Below, piece after piece: positions 51,871 to 59,273 of a DNA stretch of 64,000 nucleotides. The notes below the pieces were generated by a model. It saw only the letters and a program-made list of their open reading frames with translations. It had not been told where the DNA came from and made no database searches. The stretch lies in the NCBI GenBank assembly GCA_964350695.1, contig CAYGKM010000002.1:124001-188000 (forward strand), written 5' to 3'. Both the position numbers and the translations under genes were made by a program. The stretch is from TMED27 sp964350695 (GTDB lineage: Bacteria > Pseudomonadota > Alphaproteobacteria > Micavibrionales > Micavibrionaceae). Positions within the stretch are counted from its first letter, which is position 1; every line of letters starts with the position of its first letter.

Positions 51871-51901
51871 TCTTGGTCTTTCTCTTTTGGCGTTGTTCTT
51901 T

Positions 51902-51913
51902 TATAAAAATAAC
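51902..51913 (+). promoter_or_regulatory. Candidate -10 directly before the DUF6898-like gene
   Basis: TATAAA at 51902-51907 with 6 bases to ATG 51914 and no Shine-Dalgarno. No clear -35. Confidence 0.3.
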
Positions 51914-52114
51914 ATGAATGACAAGATTTTACAGGGCCGAGAGATTATTATCGAGTTTCATCCCGTGGGGAATATCGTAAAAGTATCGGTTATGGATACG
52001 GCGAGTTTGACCGAGGTGTCTATTTCCGGCCCAGCAAGTGCGGGGGAGGCCATGCTTAAGCTCAATGCGCTTAAGCGTTTGGAATATGTGATGAAGAAGA
52101 AGGGTGTGATTTAG
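51914..52114 (+). CDS. Small protein, DUF6898-like
   Basis: 66 residues, MNDKILQGREIIIEFHPVGNIVKVSVMDTASLTEVSISGPASAGEAMLKLNALKRLEYVMKKKGVI. The pattern (EFHPVGNIVKVSVMD, ISGPASAGEAMLK, LNALKRLEYVM) matches a conserved small alphaproteobacterial family named DUF6898, function unknown. I choose ATG 51914; an upstream start at 51887 would add nine residues that are not family-like. Its end overlaps the convergent gene by 4 bases. Confidence 0.75.
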   Translation: MNDKILQGREIIIEFHPVGNIVKVSVMDTASLTEVSISGPASAGEAMLKLNALKRLEYVMKKKGVI

Positions 52115-52467
52115 TCAAAAGCAGCCGGAGAAATTGCGGTTTTGACATCAGCATCATTGGGCTCTTCGGGCTGATGGCTTTTAAACTGCGGTTCTTCTTC
52201 AAGAAGTGTGAGTTCACAGGTTAGGCCGATATGCATCCCGAGGCTTTGCCCGTATTCATCAAGTCTTTGAACAGAGATAAGTCCGTTATTGAGGTCGCCG
52301 GAACATGCTTTAACGATTTCACCGTTCATCTCCGGCCCCATGGTGTATTGGTCTGTATGTTGGAGCGGGCTATGGAAATTATAAACGAAATAGCGATCAA
52401 TCGCTTCGCCGCCTTTAAGGTCGGCGGCGGTTTCGGCTGCTGCATTCGGGAATGGAAGTATTGTCAT
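52111..52467 (-). CDS. Hypothetical protein with no recognised domain
   Basis: 118 residues from MTILPFPNAAAETAADLKGG. Not recognised. No signal peptide or membrane segment. The middle part (IDRYFVYNFHSPLQHTDQYTMGPEMNGEIVKACSGDLNNGLISVQRLDEYGQSL) looks like a small mixed fold; the last 30 residues are acidic and likely disordered. The longer frame to 52503 is less likely. The gene ends 4 bases inside the convergent DUF6898-like gene. Confidence 0.6.
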   Translation of the reverse strand: MTILPFPNAAAETAADLKGGEAIDRYFVYNFHSPLQHTDQYTMGPEMNGEIVKACSGDLNNGLISVQRLDEYGQSLGMHIGLTCELTLLEEEPQFKSHQPEEPNDADVKTAISPAAFD

Positions 52468-52595
52468 GAATGTCTTTCTACAATATCTATAATATACGCA
52501 CAATATGCTATTTTAAATCCGCAGACAATATGTTTTTCATAATCAAAAATCATTTTGTGTCTCTGTGGCTTGTTTTTCCAGATGTAATTAGGGGA

Positions 52596-52631
52596 TTGAT
52601 TAAAGGGGCGGCATGCCACTATATATTGTGC
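52596..52631 (+). promoter_or_regulatory. Candidate rpiB promoter, possibly leaderless
   Basis: TTGATT (52596-52601), 18-base spacer, TATATA (52620-52625), then 6 bases to ATG 52632. There is no Shine-Dalgarno near the start. This would drive the whole rpiB-glyA-nrdR-rib-nusB run. Confidence 0.35.
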
Positions 52632-53054
52632 ATGAAACGCAAACTTGCCATAGCCTGTGACCACGGTGGATATGCTTTGAAAGAAGCGATCAAGGCGAAG
52701 TTTGGGGATGTGGAGTGGCTTGATCTGGGCACGAATTCTGCCGAATCTGTTGATTATCCTGAATATGGTGCGAAATTAGCGGACGTCATTGCATCCGGCG
52801 AGGCCGAGCACGGTATTGCGATTTGCGGGTCGGGGATCGGAATTTCGATTGCGGCGAACCGTAACCCTGCGGTGCGCGCGGCTTTATGTACCAATGTAAC
52901 CATGGCGCGGTTGACGCGGGCGCATAATGATGCGAATGTGCTCGCCCTCGGAGCGCGGATCACGGGCGATGTAGCGGCTTTTGACATTGTTGAAGCGTTC
53001 TTGAATACGGAATTTGAAGGGGGGCGTCACCAACGACGCATTGATCAACTTTAA
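52632..53054 (+). CDS. rpiB: Ribose 5-phosphate isomerase B
   Basis: LacAB/RpiB-family isomerase of 140 residues that interconverts ribose 5- and ribulose 5-phosphate. KLAIACDHGGYALKEAI gives the phosphate-binding start, GIAICGSGIGISIAANR contains the catalytic Cys and RAHNDANVLALGARITG the conserved His-Asn. The frame opens at 52470, but the family starts at MKRKLAIACDHGG (52632). glyA begins 20-50 bases after the stop, and nrdR and the rib genes follow, so it seems to head the operon. Confidence 0.94.
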   Translation: MKRKLAIACDHGGYALKEAIKAKFGDVEWLDLGTNSAESVDYPEYGAKLADVIASGEAEHGIAICGSGIGISIAANRNPAVRAALCTNVTMARLTRAHNDANVLALGARITGDVAAFDIVEAFLNTEFEGGRHQRRIDQL

Positions 53055-53073
53055 GAGAAGGACTACCCATATT

Positions 53074-54381
53074 ATGAGCAACGCAGCACTTAAGGAGAAT
53101 AACGTGGACGGATTTTTTACAGAAGGTTTGAAAAGTGCCGATAGTGCGGTTAGTCAAGCGATTGCGAATGAGCTTAATCGTCAGCAGACACAGATTGAGT
53201 TGATTGCGTCTGAGAATATTGCGTCCAAAGCGGTGATCGAGGCGCAAGGGACGGTTTTTACGAATAAATATGCAGAAGGCTATCCGGCACGCCGTTATTA
53301 TGGCGGCTGTGAGTTTGCCGATGTTGTTGAGGATTTGGCGCGTGATCGTGCGAAGGAACTTTTTGGCGCGAAATACGCGAATGTGCAGCCTAATTCCGGT
53401 TCTCAGGCCAACCAAGGCGTGATGATGGCGCTTTTGCAGCCCGGTGATACGATTTTGGGGATGTCTTTGGCGGCCGGTGGTCACTTGACCCACGGCGCAG
53501 CGCCGAACCAGTCCGGTAAATGGTTTAATGCCATTCAATACGGCGTGCGTGAAGACAATGCACTGCTTGATTATGATCAAATGGAAGCTTTAGCGCGTGA
53601 GCATAAGCCGAAGATGATTATTGCGGGGGCGTCTGCTTATCCGCGCCAGATTGATTGGGCGCGTTTCCGCAAGATTGCGGATGAAGTGGGCGCGATTTTC
53701 ATGGTGGATATGGCGCATTATGCAGGTTTGGTTGCGGGCGGGTCATATGACAGCCCTGTGCCGTTTGCGGATGTGACGACGACGACGACGCATAAAACCC
53801 TTCGCGGGCCACGCGGCGGGATGATTTTGACCAATGATCTGGAGATTTATAAGAAGATTAATTCTGCGATCTTTCCCGGAATTCAGGGCGGGCCTTTGAT
53901 GCATGTTATTGCCGCGAAAGCAGTGGCATATGGCGAAGCGTTAAACCCGGATTTTAAGATTTATGCGAAAGCGATTGTTGATAACGCGCGCATCTTGGCA
54001 GAGACTCTTAAAAGCGGCGGTGCGGACATTGTTTCCGGCGGCACAGACAGCCATATTGTTCTCGTTGATTTGCGTCCAAAGGGCGTGAAAGGCAACGATA
54101 CGGAAGAAGCGTTGGAGCGCGCGGGCCTTACATGTAATAAAAACGCGGTTCCTTATGATCCTGCACCGCCGATGGTGACATCGGGCGTACGTCTTGGGAC
54201 GCCTGCGGGTACAACGCGCGGTTTCGGCCCTGCGGAATGGAAGCTCATTGGAGAGCTTATCATCGAGGTTCTCGATGGTTTGGCGGCCAATGGCGCAGAC
54301 GGCAATGCAGCGGTTGAGAAGGCCGTTAAAGCGAAGGTTTCCGAGCTTTGTAAGCGTTTCCCGATTTACCCTACGCTTTAA
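53074..54381 (+). CDS. glyA: Serine hydroxymethyltransferase
   Basis: PLP enzyme converting serine and tetrahydrofolate to glycine and methylene-THF. 435 residues if started at ATG 53074; GTG 53104 (425 aa) has a much better AAGGAG six bases upstream, so the true start is open. Family text is clear: QIELIASENIASKAVIEAQG, GYPARRYYGGCEFADVVE, PNSGSQANQGVMM, FMVDMAHYAGLVAGG and the PLP-lysine motif TTTTTHKTLRGPRGG. The folate genes folK and folP are elsewhere in the window. Confidence 0.95.
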   Translation: MSNAALKENNVDGFFTEGLKSADSAVSQAIANELNRQQTQIELIASENIASKAVIEAQGTVFTNKYAEGYPARRYYGGCEFADVVEDLARDRAKELFGAKYANVQPNSGSQANQGVMMALLQPGDTILGMSLAAGGHLTHGAAPNQSGKWFNAIQYGVREDNALLDYDQMEALAREHKPKMIIAGASAYPRQIDWARFRKIADEVGAIFMVDMAHYAGLVAGGSYDSPVPFADVTTTTTHKTLRGPRGGMILTNDLEIYKKINSAIFPGIQGGPLMHVIAAKAVAYGEALNPDFKIYAKAIVDNARILAETLKSGGADIVSGGTDSHIVLVDLRPKGVKGNDTEEALERAGLTCNKNAVPYDPAPPMVTSGVRLGTPAGTTRGFGPAEWKLIGELIIEVLDGLAANGADGNAAVEKAVKAKVSELCKRFPIYPTL

Positions 54382-54399
54382 TATAGGCAGGAGGCACAT

Positions 54400-54861
54400 A
54401 TGAAGTGCCCATTTTGTGGACATGACGAAACACAGGTGAAGGACTCGCGTCCGACAGAGGATAGCACCTCTATTCGTCGGCGGCGGTTTTGCCCTGAATG
54501 TGATGAGCGTTTTACAACGTTTGAGCGCGTGCAGCTCCGCGAGATGACGGTTTTGAAGTCAGGCGGGCGCAAGCAGCCGTTTAATCGCGATAAAATCATG
54601 AAATCCATGCAAATTGCGCTGCAAAAGCGCCCTGTTGAGGTGGAAGAGATTGAAAAAGCGACTACGGCTATTGTTCGGAAGCTCGAATCACAGGGCGAGC
54701 AGGAGATTTCTTCTGATAAAATCGGCGCGGAAGTGATGGCAGCGATGAAGGCCATTGATGCGGTTGGGTATATTCGTTATGCGAGTGTGTATAAGGATTT
54801 CCGTCAGCCGCAAGATTTCAATGATTTCCTCGAAGACGTGAAAACGCTTCAATCCAAATGA
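54400..54861 (+). CDS. nrdR: Transcriptional repressor NrdR
   Basis: Zinc and ATP-cone repressor of ribonucleotide reductase genes, 153 residues. The zinc ribbon has C3, C6, C31 and C34 (MKCPFCGHDETQVKDSR, RRFCPECDERFTTFERV). The ATP-cone follows from about residue 48 (LKSGGRKQPFNRDKIMKSMQIALQKRP). GGAGG precedes ATG 54400. It overlaps ribD by 4 bases. The glyA-nrdR-ribD order is common in this class. Confidence 0.97.
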   Translation: MKCPFCGHDETQVKDSRPTEDSTSIRRRRFCPECDERFTTFERVQLREMTVLKSGGRKQPFNRDKIMKSMQIALQKRPVEVEEIEKATTAIVRKLESQGEQEISSDKIGAEVMAAMKAIDAVGYIRYASVYKDFRQPQDFNDFLEDVKTLQSK

Positions 54862-55784
54862 CGCTTTCTCAAGATGAAAAATATATGCGTATGGCCTTGA
54901 ATAGGGCGCGGCGCGGGATTGGCCATGTTGCGCCTAATCCTGCGGTGGGCTGCGTTTTGGTCAAGGGCGGCGTGATTTTATCGGCGGCGCATACGGCGCG
55001 CGGAGGGCGGCCGCATGCGGAGGCGTTGGCGCTTGAAAAGGCGGGCGCGGATGCGAAGGGTGCGAGCGCTTATGTATCGCTGGAGCCTTGTGCGCATGAA
55101 GGGCAGACACCGCCCTGTGCGCGGGCACTGATTGATGCGGGGGTGGCGCGGGTTGTTTTTGCCTGCACTGATCCTGACCCGCGGGTGCGCGGGGCGGGGG
55201 CGGCGATGCTGATAAATGCCGGGGTTGATGTGTTGGCGGGGGTATTGGAGGCGGAGGCCGCGGCGCTGAATGCGGGGTTCATAAGCCGTGTGACGCAGAG
55301 CCGTCCGTATGTGACCCTTAAATGCGCCATATCTGCGGATGGTAAGATTGCGGCAGAGAAAGGGGAGCGTACGCAGATCAGCGGTGAGATGGCTTCGCGC
55401 TATATGCATTTGCTGCGGTCGCAGAATGATGCAGTTATGATCGGGAAAGCGACATTCGAGGTCGATAAACCGCGTTTAACGACACGAATTGAGGGGTATG
55501 AGCATGAATCCAAGACTATTATTCTTGATAAAGAGGTAAAAGAGGCGTTGTTGGAGCTTTCTGATGGTGGGGTTACACGTTTATTGGTTGAAGGTGGGGC
55601 GAAAACGCATAAATCCTTCCTTGAAAGCGGGTTTTTTGATGAGGTGCATTTGCTCAAAAGCCCTAAAGTTTTGGGGCCGCAAGGGGTCGATGCAGCAGAT
55701 TTTCATGGGGGCGCAGAGCTTATCCTTAAAGAAACGCGGGTTTTGGGCGAAGATATGCTGGAAATCTATGTCAAAGCGCACTAG
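54858..55784 (+). CDS. ribD: Bifunctional riboflavin deaminase/reductase RibD, short reductase half
   Basis: Second and third steps of riboflavin synthesis. The deaminase half has its zinc ligands (H53 in RPHAEALALE, C78 in SLEPCAHEG, C87 in TPPCARAL). The reductase half begins at about residue 150 (RPYVTLKCAISADGKIAAEKG), keeps MIGKATFEVDKPRLTTR and RLLVEGGAKTHKSFL, and ends after about 158 residues, where about 215 is usual. The missing part lies between LTTRIEG and VTRLLVEGG. Total 308 aa against about 360. The key motifs remain, so it is probably functional. Confidence 0.9.
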   Translation: MTLSQDEKYMRMALNRARRGIGHVAPNPAVGCVLVKGGVILSAAHTARGGRPHAEALALEKAGADAKGASAYVSLEPCAHEGQTPPCARALIDAGVARVVFACTDPDPRVRGAGAAMLINAGVDVLAGVLEAEAAALNAGFISRVTQSRPYVTLKCAISADGKIAAEKGERTQISGEMASRYMHLLRSQNDAVMIGKATFEVDKPRLTTRIEGYEHESKTIILDKEVKEALLELSDGGVTRLLVEGGAKTHKSFLESGFFDEVHLLKSPKVLGPQGVDAADFHGGAELILKETRVLGEDMLEIYVKAH

Positions 55785-55793
55785 GTTAGCCTC

Positions 55794-56387
55794 ATGTTTA
55801 CGGGTTTAATTCAAGATATCGGCAGTGTGCGCTCTATCACCAATCGTGAAGGTGACTGGCGCATTGTGATCGAGAGCGCGATGGATATGGCGGCGCTTGC
55901 GATTGGTGCGTCTGTGGCATGTAGCGGCGCGTGCATGACTGTGGTGGAAAAAGGCGCGGCTTGGTTTGCGATTGATGTTTCGGCAGAGAGCCTTTCGAAA
56001 ACTACGCTTAAGGCTTGGGAAGAGGGCACGCGCGTGAACCTTGAGCCGTCATTGAAGTTGGGCGATGAGCTTGGCGGGCATATTGTTTCCGGGCATGTGG
56101 ACGGGCAGGCGCGCATTCAATCTATTACTCCAGAGGGTGATAGTTTTCGTTTGAAGATTAAAGCGCCAGAAGGCTTGGTGAAGTTTATTGCCACCAAGGG
56201 CAGCGTGACGCTTGATGGGGTATCGCTCACCGTGAATGAGGTTGATGGCGATGTGTTCGGCGTGAATATTATTCCGCATACATGGGAGAAAACAACGCTT
56301 TGCGACCGAAAAGAGGGTGATGATTTGAATATCGAGATAGATATGCTGGCGCGCTACGTTGCGCGTATGCTAGAGGTAGCGGCATGA
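55794..56387 (+). CDS. ribE: Riboflavin synthase, alpha subunit
   Basis: Final step of riboflavin synthesis: dismutation of two lumazine molecules. 197 residues with two similar lumazine-binding barrels: MFTGLIQDIGSVRSI with GASVACSGACMTVVEKGAAWFAIDVSAESLSKTTL, and a second with LGDELGGHIVSGHVDGQARI and VTLDGVSLTVNEVDGDVFGVNIIPHTWEKTTL. It lies 9 bases after ribD and overlaps the following ribBA-like gene by 4 bases. Confidence 0.96.
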   Translation: MFTGLIQDIGSVRSITNREGDWRIVIESAMDMAALAIGASVACSGACMTVVEKGAAWFAIDVSAESLSKTTLKAWEEGTRVNLEPSLKLGDELGGHIVSGHVDGQARIQSITPEGDSFRLKIKAPEGLVKFIATKGSVTLDGVSLTVNEVDGDVFGVNIIPHTWEKTTLCDRKEGDDLNIEIDMLARYVARMLEVAA

Positions 56388-57496
56388 GCAATGTAGCCCC
56401 CATACAACAAAGCGCGCTGTCTTCGATCGAGGAGATTTTGAAAGACGTACGCGCGGGTAAGCCTGTGATTATCGTGGATGATGAAAACCGCGAGAATGAG
56501 GGCGATATTATTGTCGCCGCCGAGATGGCGAGCGCGGAGAATATCAATTTCATGGCGAAAGACGGGCGCGGGCTGATTTGTTTGCCGATGGAGCGGGCTA
56601 TGGTTGATCGTCTTGGCTTGGAGCTTATGGGGCGCGGGGATAATACCAGCCACCGCACGGCGTTTACGGTTTCGATCGAGGCAAAAGAAGGGGTGACGAC
56701 GGGGATTTCGGCGGCGGATCGTGCGACCACGATTAAGGCGGCGATTAACCCACAAGCTTCGCCGCATACAATCGCAACGCCCGGGCATGTGTTTCCTTTA
56801 TTGGCGCGTGATGGCGGCGTTTTGGAGCGGGCGGGGCATACGGAAGCGGCTGTGGATCTTGCGCGTTTGGCGGGGTTTAGCGGCGCAGGCGTGATTTGCG
56901 AAATTATGAATGATGACGGCACGATGGCGCGCCTTAACGATCTTGAAGGTTTTGCGGAAAAGCATGATCTGAAAATCGGCACGATTGAAGACTTGATCGC
57001 GTATCGTTCCGGCAAAGAAACATTGGTCAAACGCATTCACGAAGACGCATTTGAAAGTCGTTTTGGCGGTCATTTCAAGTTCATGGTGTATGCGAATACG
57101 CTGCAATATACGGAGCATGTTGCTTTGGTGAAAGGTGAGCCGAGCAAGTTGACCCAACCCGTTTTGGTGCGGATGCATGCGGTGGATTTTATGGGCGATA
57201 TTTTGGGCGGGGGCGCGGATTCTACGCTGCACCGCTCTATGGAGCTTATTGATCAGGCCGGTGAGGGCGTGATTGTGATTTTGCGGGAAGCCAATCCCGA
57301 TGCGCTGTCGCGCAAGCTTAAAGGTCAGAGCGCGCCATCAAAAGACGGGCAGCTTCGTCGTTACGGTATTGGGGCGCAGATTTTGAAGGATTTGGGTGTC
57401 GAGCAGATGACGCTTTTAACGGATTCTCCGAAAAATGTTGTTGGCCTTGAGGGCTATGGTCTGTATATAACAGGGCATAAGCCGCTGAAGGCCTAA
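56384..57496 (+). CDS. ribB: 3,4-dihydroxy-2-butanone 4-phosphate synthase fused to a degenerate GTP cyclohydrolase II domain (RibBX-like)
   Basis: 370 residues. The N-terminal half (1-205) is an intact DHBP synthase: VIIVDDENRENEGDIIVAAEMA, INFMAKDGRGLICLPM and RAGHTEAAVDLARLAG. The C-terminal half (210-370) aligns with GTP cyclohydrolase II but lacks its zinc site: HAVDFMGDILGGGADST stands where the enzyme has three Cys, now D268, D279 and T281. GTP cyclohydrolase activity is therefore not expected; the domain may be structural or regulatory. A separate ribA must exist elsewhere. Such RibBX fusions are known in proteobacteria. Confidence 0.9.
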   Translation: MSNVAPIQQSALSSIEEILKDVRAGKPVIIVDDENRENEGDIIVAAEMASAENINFMAKDGRGLICLPMERAMVDRLGLELMGRGDNTSHRTAFTVSIEAKEGVTTGISAADRATTIKAAINPQASPHTIATPGHVFPLLARDGGVLERAGHTEAAVDLARLAGFSGAGVICEIMNDDGTMARLNDLEGFAEKHDLKIGTIEDLIAYRSGKETLVKRIHEDAFESRFGGHFKFMVYANTLQYTEHVALVKGEPSKLTQPVLVRMHAVDFMGDILGGGADSTLHRSMELIDQAGEGVIVILREANPDALSRKLKGQSAPSKDGQLRRYGIGAQILKDLGVEQMTLLTDSPKNVVGLEGYGLYITGHKPLKA

Positions 57497-57516
57497 TCGT
57501 TCTTGGACAATTTAAA

Positions 57517-57942
57517 ATGACTGCCGCGCCCCGTATTCTCATAGTTGAAGCCCGTTTTTACGAAGATATTTCCGATATGCTTTTGGACGGCGCGACGTCT
57601 GTTTTAAATGATCTTTCCCTTTCTTATGATGTTGTTGAAGTGCCGGGCGCGCTTGAAATTCCGGCTGCGATTGCGATGGCGGCGGATAAATATGACGCGT
57701 TTATCGCCTTGGGCTGCGTGATCCGCGGAGAGACATCTCATTACGAGACTGTGTGCAATGAGAGCGCGCGCGGGCTTATGGCACTTTCGATGGTGCAGAA
57801 GCTGCCGCTCGCGAACGGGATTTTGACGTGCGAGAATAAAAAGCAGGCGATTGCGCGTGCGGACAAGACGAAAAAGAACAAGGGCGCGTCATTTGCGAAA
57901 GCCGCGATTGCGATGTTTGAGCATAAGGAGCGTTTCAAGTGA
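57517..57942 (+). CDS. ribH: 6,7-dimethyl-8-ribityllumazine synthase
   Basis: Penultimate riboflavin enzyme, 141 residues, usually forming pentamers or icosahedra. Seen are ILIVEARFYEDISDMLLDGA, VEVPGALEIPAAI, GCVIRGETSHYETVCNESARGL with catalytic H75, and GILTCENKKQAIARAD. It is 20 bases after ribBA and overlaps nusB by 4 bases. Confidence 0.96.
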   Translation: MTAAPRILIVEARFYEDISDMLLDGATSVLNDLSLSYDVVEVPGALEIPAAIAMAADKYDAFIALGCVIRGETSHYETVCNESARGLMALSMVQKLPLANGILTCENKKQAIARADKTKKNKGASFAKAAIAMFEHKERFK

Positions 57943-58406
57943 GCGAAGACGTGAACAAAAAGCAGATTTCTTCACCGAAGGCGAAAGCGCTGTCTTCAAG
58001 GCTGTGCGCGGTGCAGGCTTACTATCAATTTACGCAGAATAAGCAGCCTTTGCGCGCGATTGTTGCGGAATATCTTCAGCACCGCACCGATATGGTGATT
58101 GACGGAGAGGCGCTTGTGCAGCCAGACGGCGCGATTTTGCAAAAGATTTTGTTTGGTGTGGATGAGCGCAATATCGAACTTGAGACGATTGTCGATGCAA
58201 ATTTGAAGAAAGATGCCAGTGACCGCAAGGTTGAGCCTTTATTGCGGGCGATTTTGGTGTGCGGGGCTTATGAATTGATGGTGCAGGAGCAAGATGCGCC
58301 GCTTATTATCAATGATTACCTGAACGTGGCGCATGCGTTTTATGAACGTTCTGAAGTGGGTTTAGTGAACGGTGTTCTTGACTCCATATCCAAAATTTTC
58401 AAATAA
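57939..58406 (+). CDS. nusB: Transcription antitermination protein NusB
   Basis: RNA-binding all-helical protein (155 aa) of rRNA antitermination. Seen are RLCAVQAYYQFTQNKQP, DRKVEPLLRAILVCGAYELMVQEQDAPLIINDYLNVAHAFYERSEVGLVNGVLDSISK. Coupled to ribH by an ATGA-type overlap, the usual ribH-nusB pairing. It is the last gene of the run. Confidence 0.95.
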   Translation: MSEDVNKKQISSPKAKALSSRLCAVQAYYQFTQNKQPLRAIVAEYLQHRTDMVIDGEALVQPDGAILQKILFGVDERNIELETIVDANLKKDASDRKVEPLLRAILVCGAYELMVQEQDAPLIINDYLNVAHAFYERSEVGLVNGVLDSISKIFK

Positions 58407-58460
58407 TCTTTAGCTATTCAGCGTTGTTTTTCGCGCAACTGTGTAAAATTTTATCTATTC

Positions 58461-58475
58461 GTAACTCCTTTTTAA
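58461..58475 (+). promoter_or_regulatory. Near-consensus CtrA box upstream of fliL
   Basis: GTAA-N7-TTAA, one mismatch from TTAA-N7-TTAA, 60-74 bases before the fliL start. A separate TTAA pair close by has an 11-base spacing and does not fit. Confidence 0.35.
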
Positions 58476-58534
58476 CTCCCGCCCTGTTAACATAAGATAT
58501 AGGGTTCAATACAAATGGTTAGGGTGTAAATAAT

Positions 58535-59020
58535 ATGCGTATGATTCTCATCGCTTTAGGAGCTTTAATTGTCCTTGGCGGCGCTGCCGCAGGGGCATAT
58601 TTCTATTTTCTCAATCCGGCACAAGCTGCTGTAGGGGAAGATGGTCAGGAAGTTGCCAAAGCCGAAAAACATTCCAAAAAGAAAAAAGACGGACATGGCG
58701 AGGCGTTTGAATTCGTCGAGCTTGATCCTTTGATTTTACCGATTGTCGATAATAACGGTGTTTCACAGGTTGTGAGCATGGTGATTGCAATCGAAGTTCC
58801 TGATGCGGAATCTAAAGCGCGGGTTGAGATGATGACACCGAAGCTTAAAGACGCATTTATACAAGATATGTACGGCGCGCTTAGTCGCCATGCCGCGCTT
58901 AAGGGCGGGGTGTTGCAGGTAAGCTATTTGAAAGAGCGCCTGAACAAAGTGGGCGTAGAAGTTTTGGGTGAAAGTATGAGTGATGTGCTGATCCAGGTTG
59001 TTCAGCAGCGCCCGATCTAA
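58535..59020 (+). CDS. fliL: Flagellar basal body-associated protein FliL
   Basis: Single-pass inner-membrane protein of 161 residues. A helix at about 3-27 (MILIALGALIVLGGAAAGAYFYFL) is followed by a Lys-rich linker and the periplasmic stomatin-like domain (FVELDPLILPIVDNNGVSQVVSMVIAIEV). It supports the stator at high load, so it fits with motAB in this window. The gene is not adjacent to other fli genes. A terminator lies at 59107-59140. Confidence 0.92.
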   Translation: MRMILIALGALIVLGGAAAGAYFYFLNPAQAAVGEDGQEVAKAEKHSKKKKDGHGEAFEFVELDPLILPIVDNNGVSQVVSMVIAIEVPDAESKARVEMMTPKLKDAFIQDMYGALSRHAALKGGVLQVSYLKERLNKVGVEVLGESMSDVLIQVVQQRPI

Positions 59021-59035
59021 CAGAATTGAGTGGAT

Positions 59036-59052
59036 CCCCGATCAAATCGGGG
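59036..59052. repeat. Short palindromic hairpin CCCCGAT / ATCGGGG
   Basis: CCCCGAT (59036-59042) and ATCGGGG (59046-59052) with a three-base loop, preceded by GGAT. No T-run follows. It resembles short intergenic palindromes scattered in many alphaproteobacterial genomes, but only one copy is in this window. Confidence 0.4.
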
Positions 59053-59106
59053 ACGCTCGCGCGGTTTTAAACCTTGATGTGAACCCTCTAAATACATCAA
59101 ATACAC

Positions 59107-59140
59107 TGCCCGGCCATTAGATTGGTCGGGCATTTTTTTT
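59107..59140 (+). terminator. Intrinsic terminator after fliL
   Basis: TGCCCGGCC / GGTCGGGCA (one G-U) around ATTAGATT, followed by eight T. Confidence 0.9.
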
Positions 59141-59273
59141 GCATGTGGAGCTTTTTTATAAAAGAACTTGCGCGTATCGAAACTTACCCTACACTCATAG
59201 AGTTAAATTCTTAAAGAGAATCAATCGCTTCGAGAGTTTGACGTTTCAAAAACAAAAAATGAGGTAGGGGAAA

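Noticed and set aside
52504..52631. FMN riboswitch for the riboflavin genes
   Set aside because: No conserved FMN-aptamer text is visible before rpiB, and the rib genes follow nrdR directly without a leader.
58472..58494. Second CtrA box before fliL (TTAACTCCCGCCCTGTTAAC)
   Set aside because: The half-sites are 11 bases apart instead of 7.
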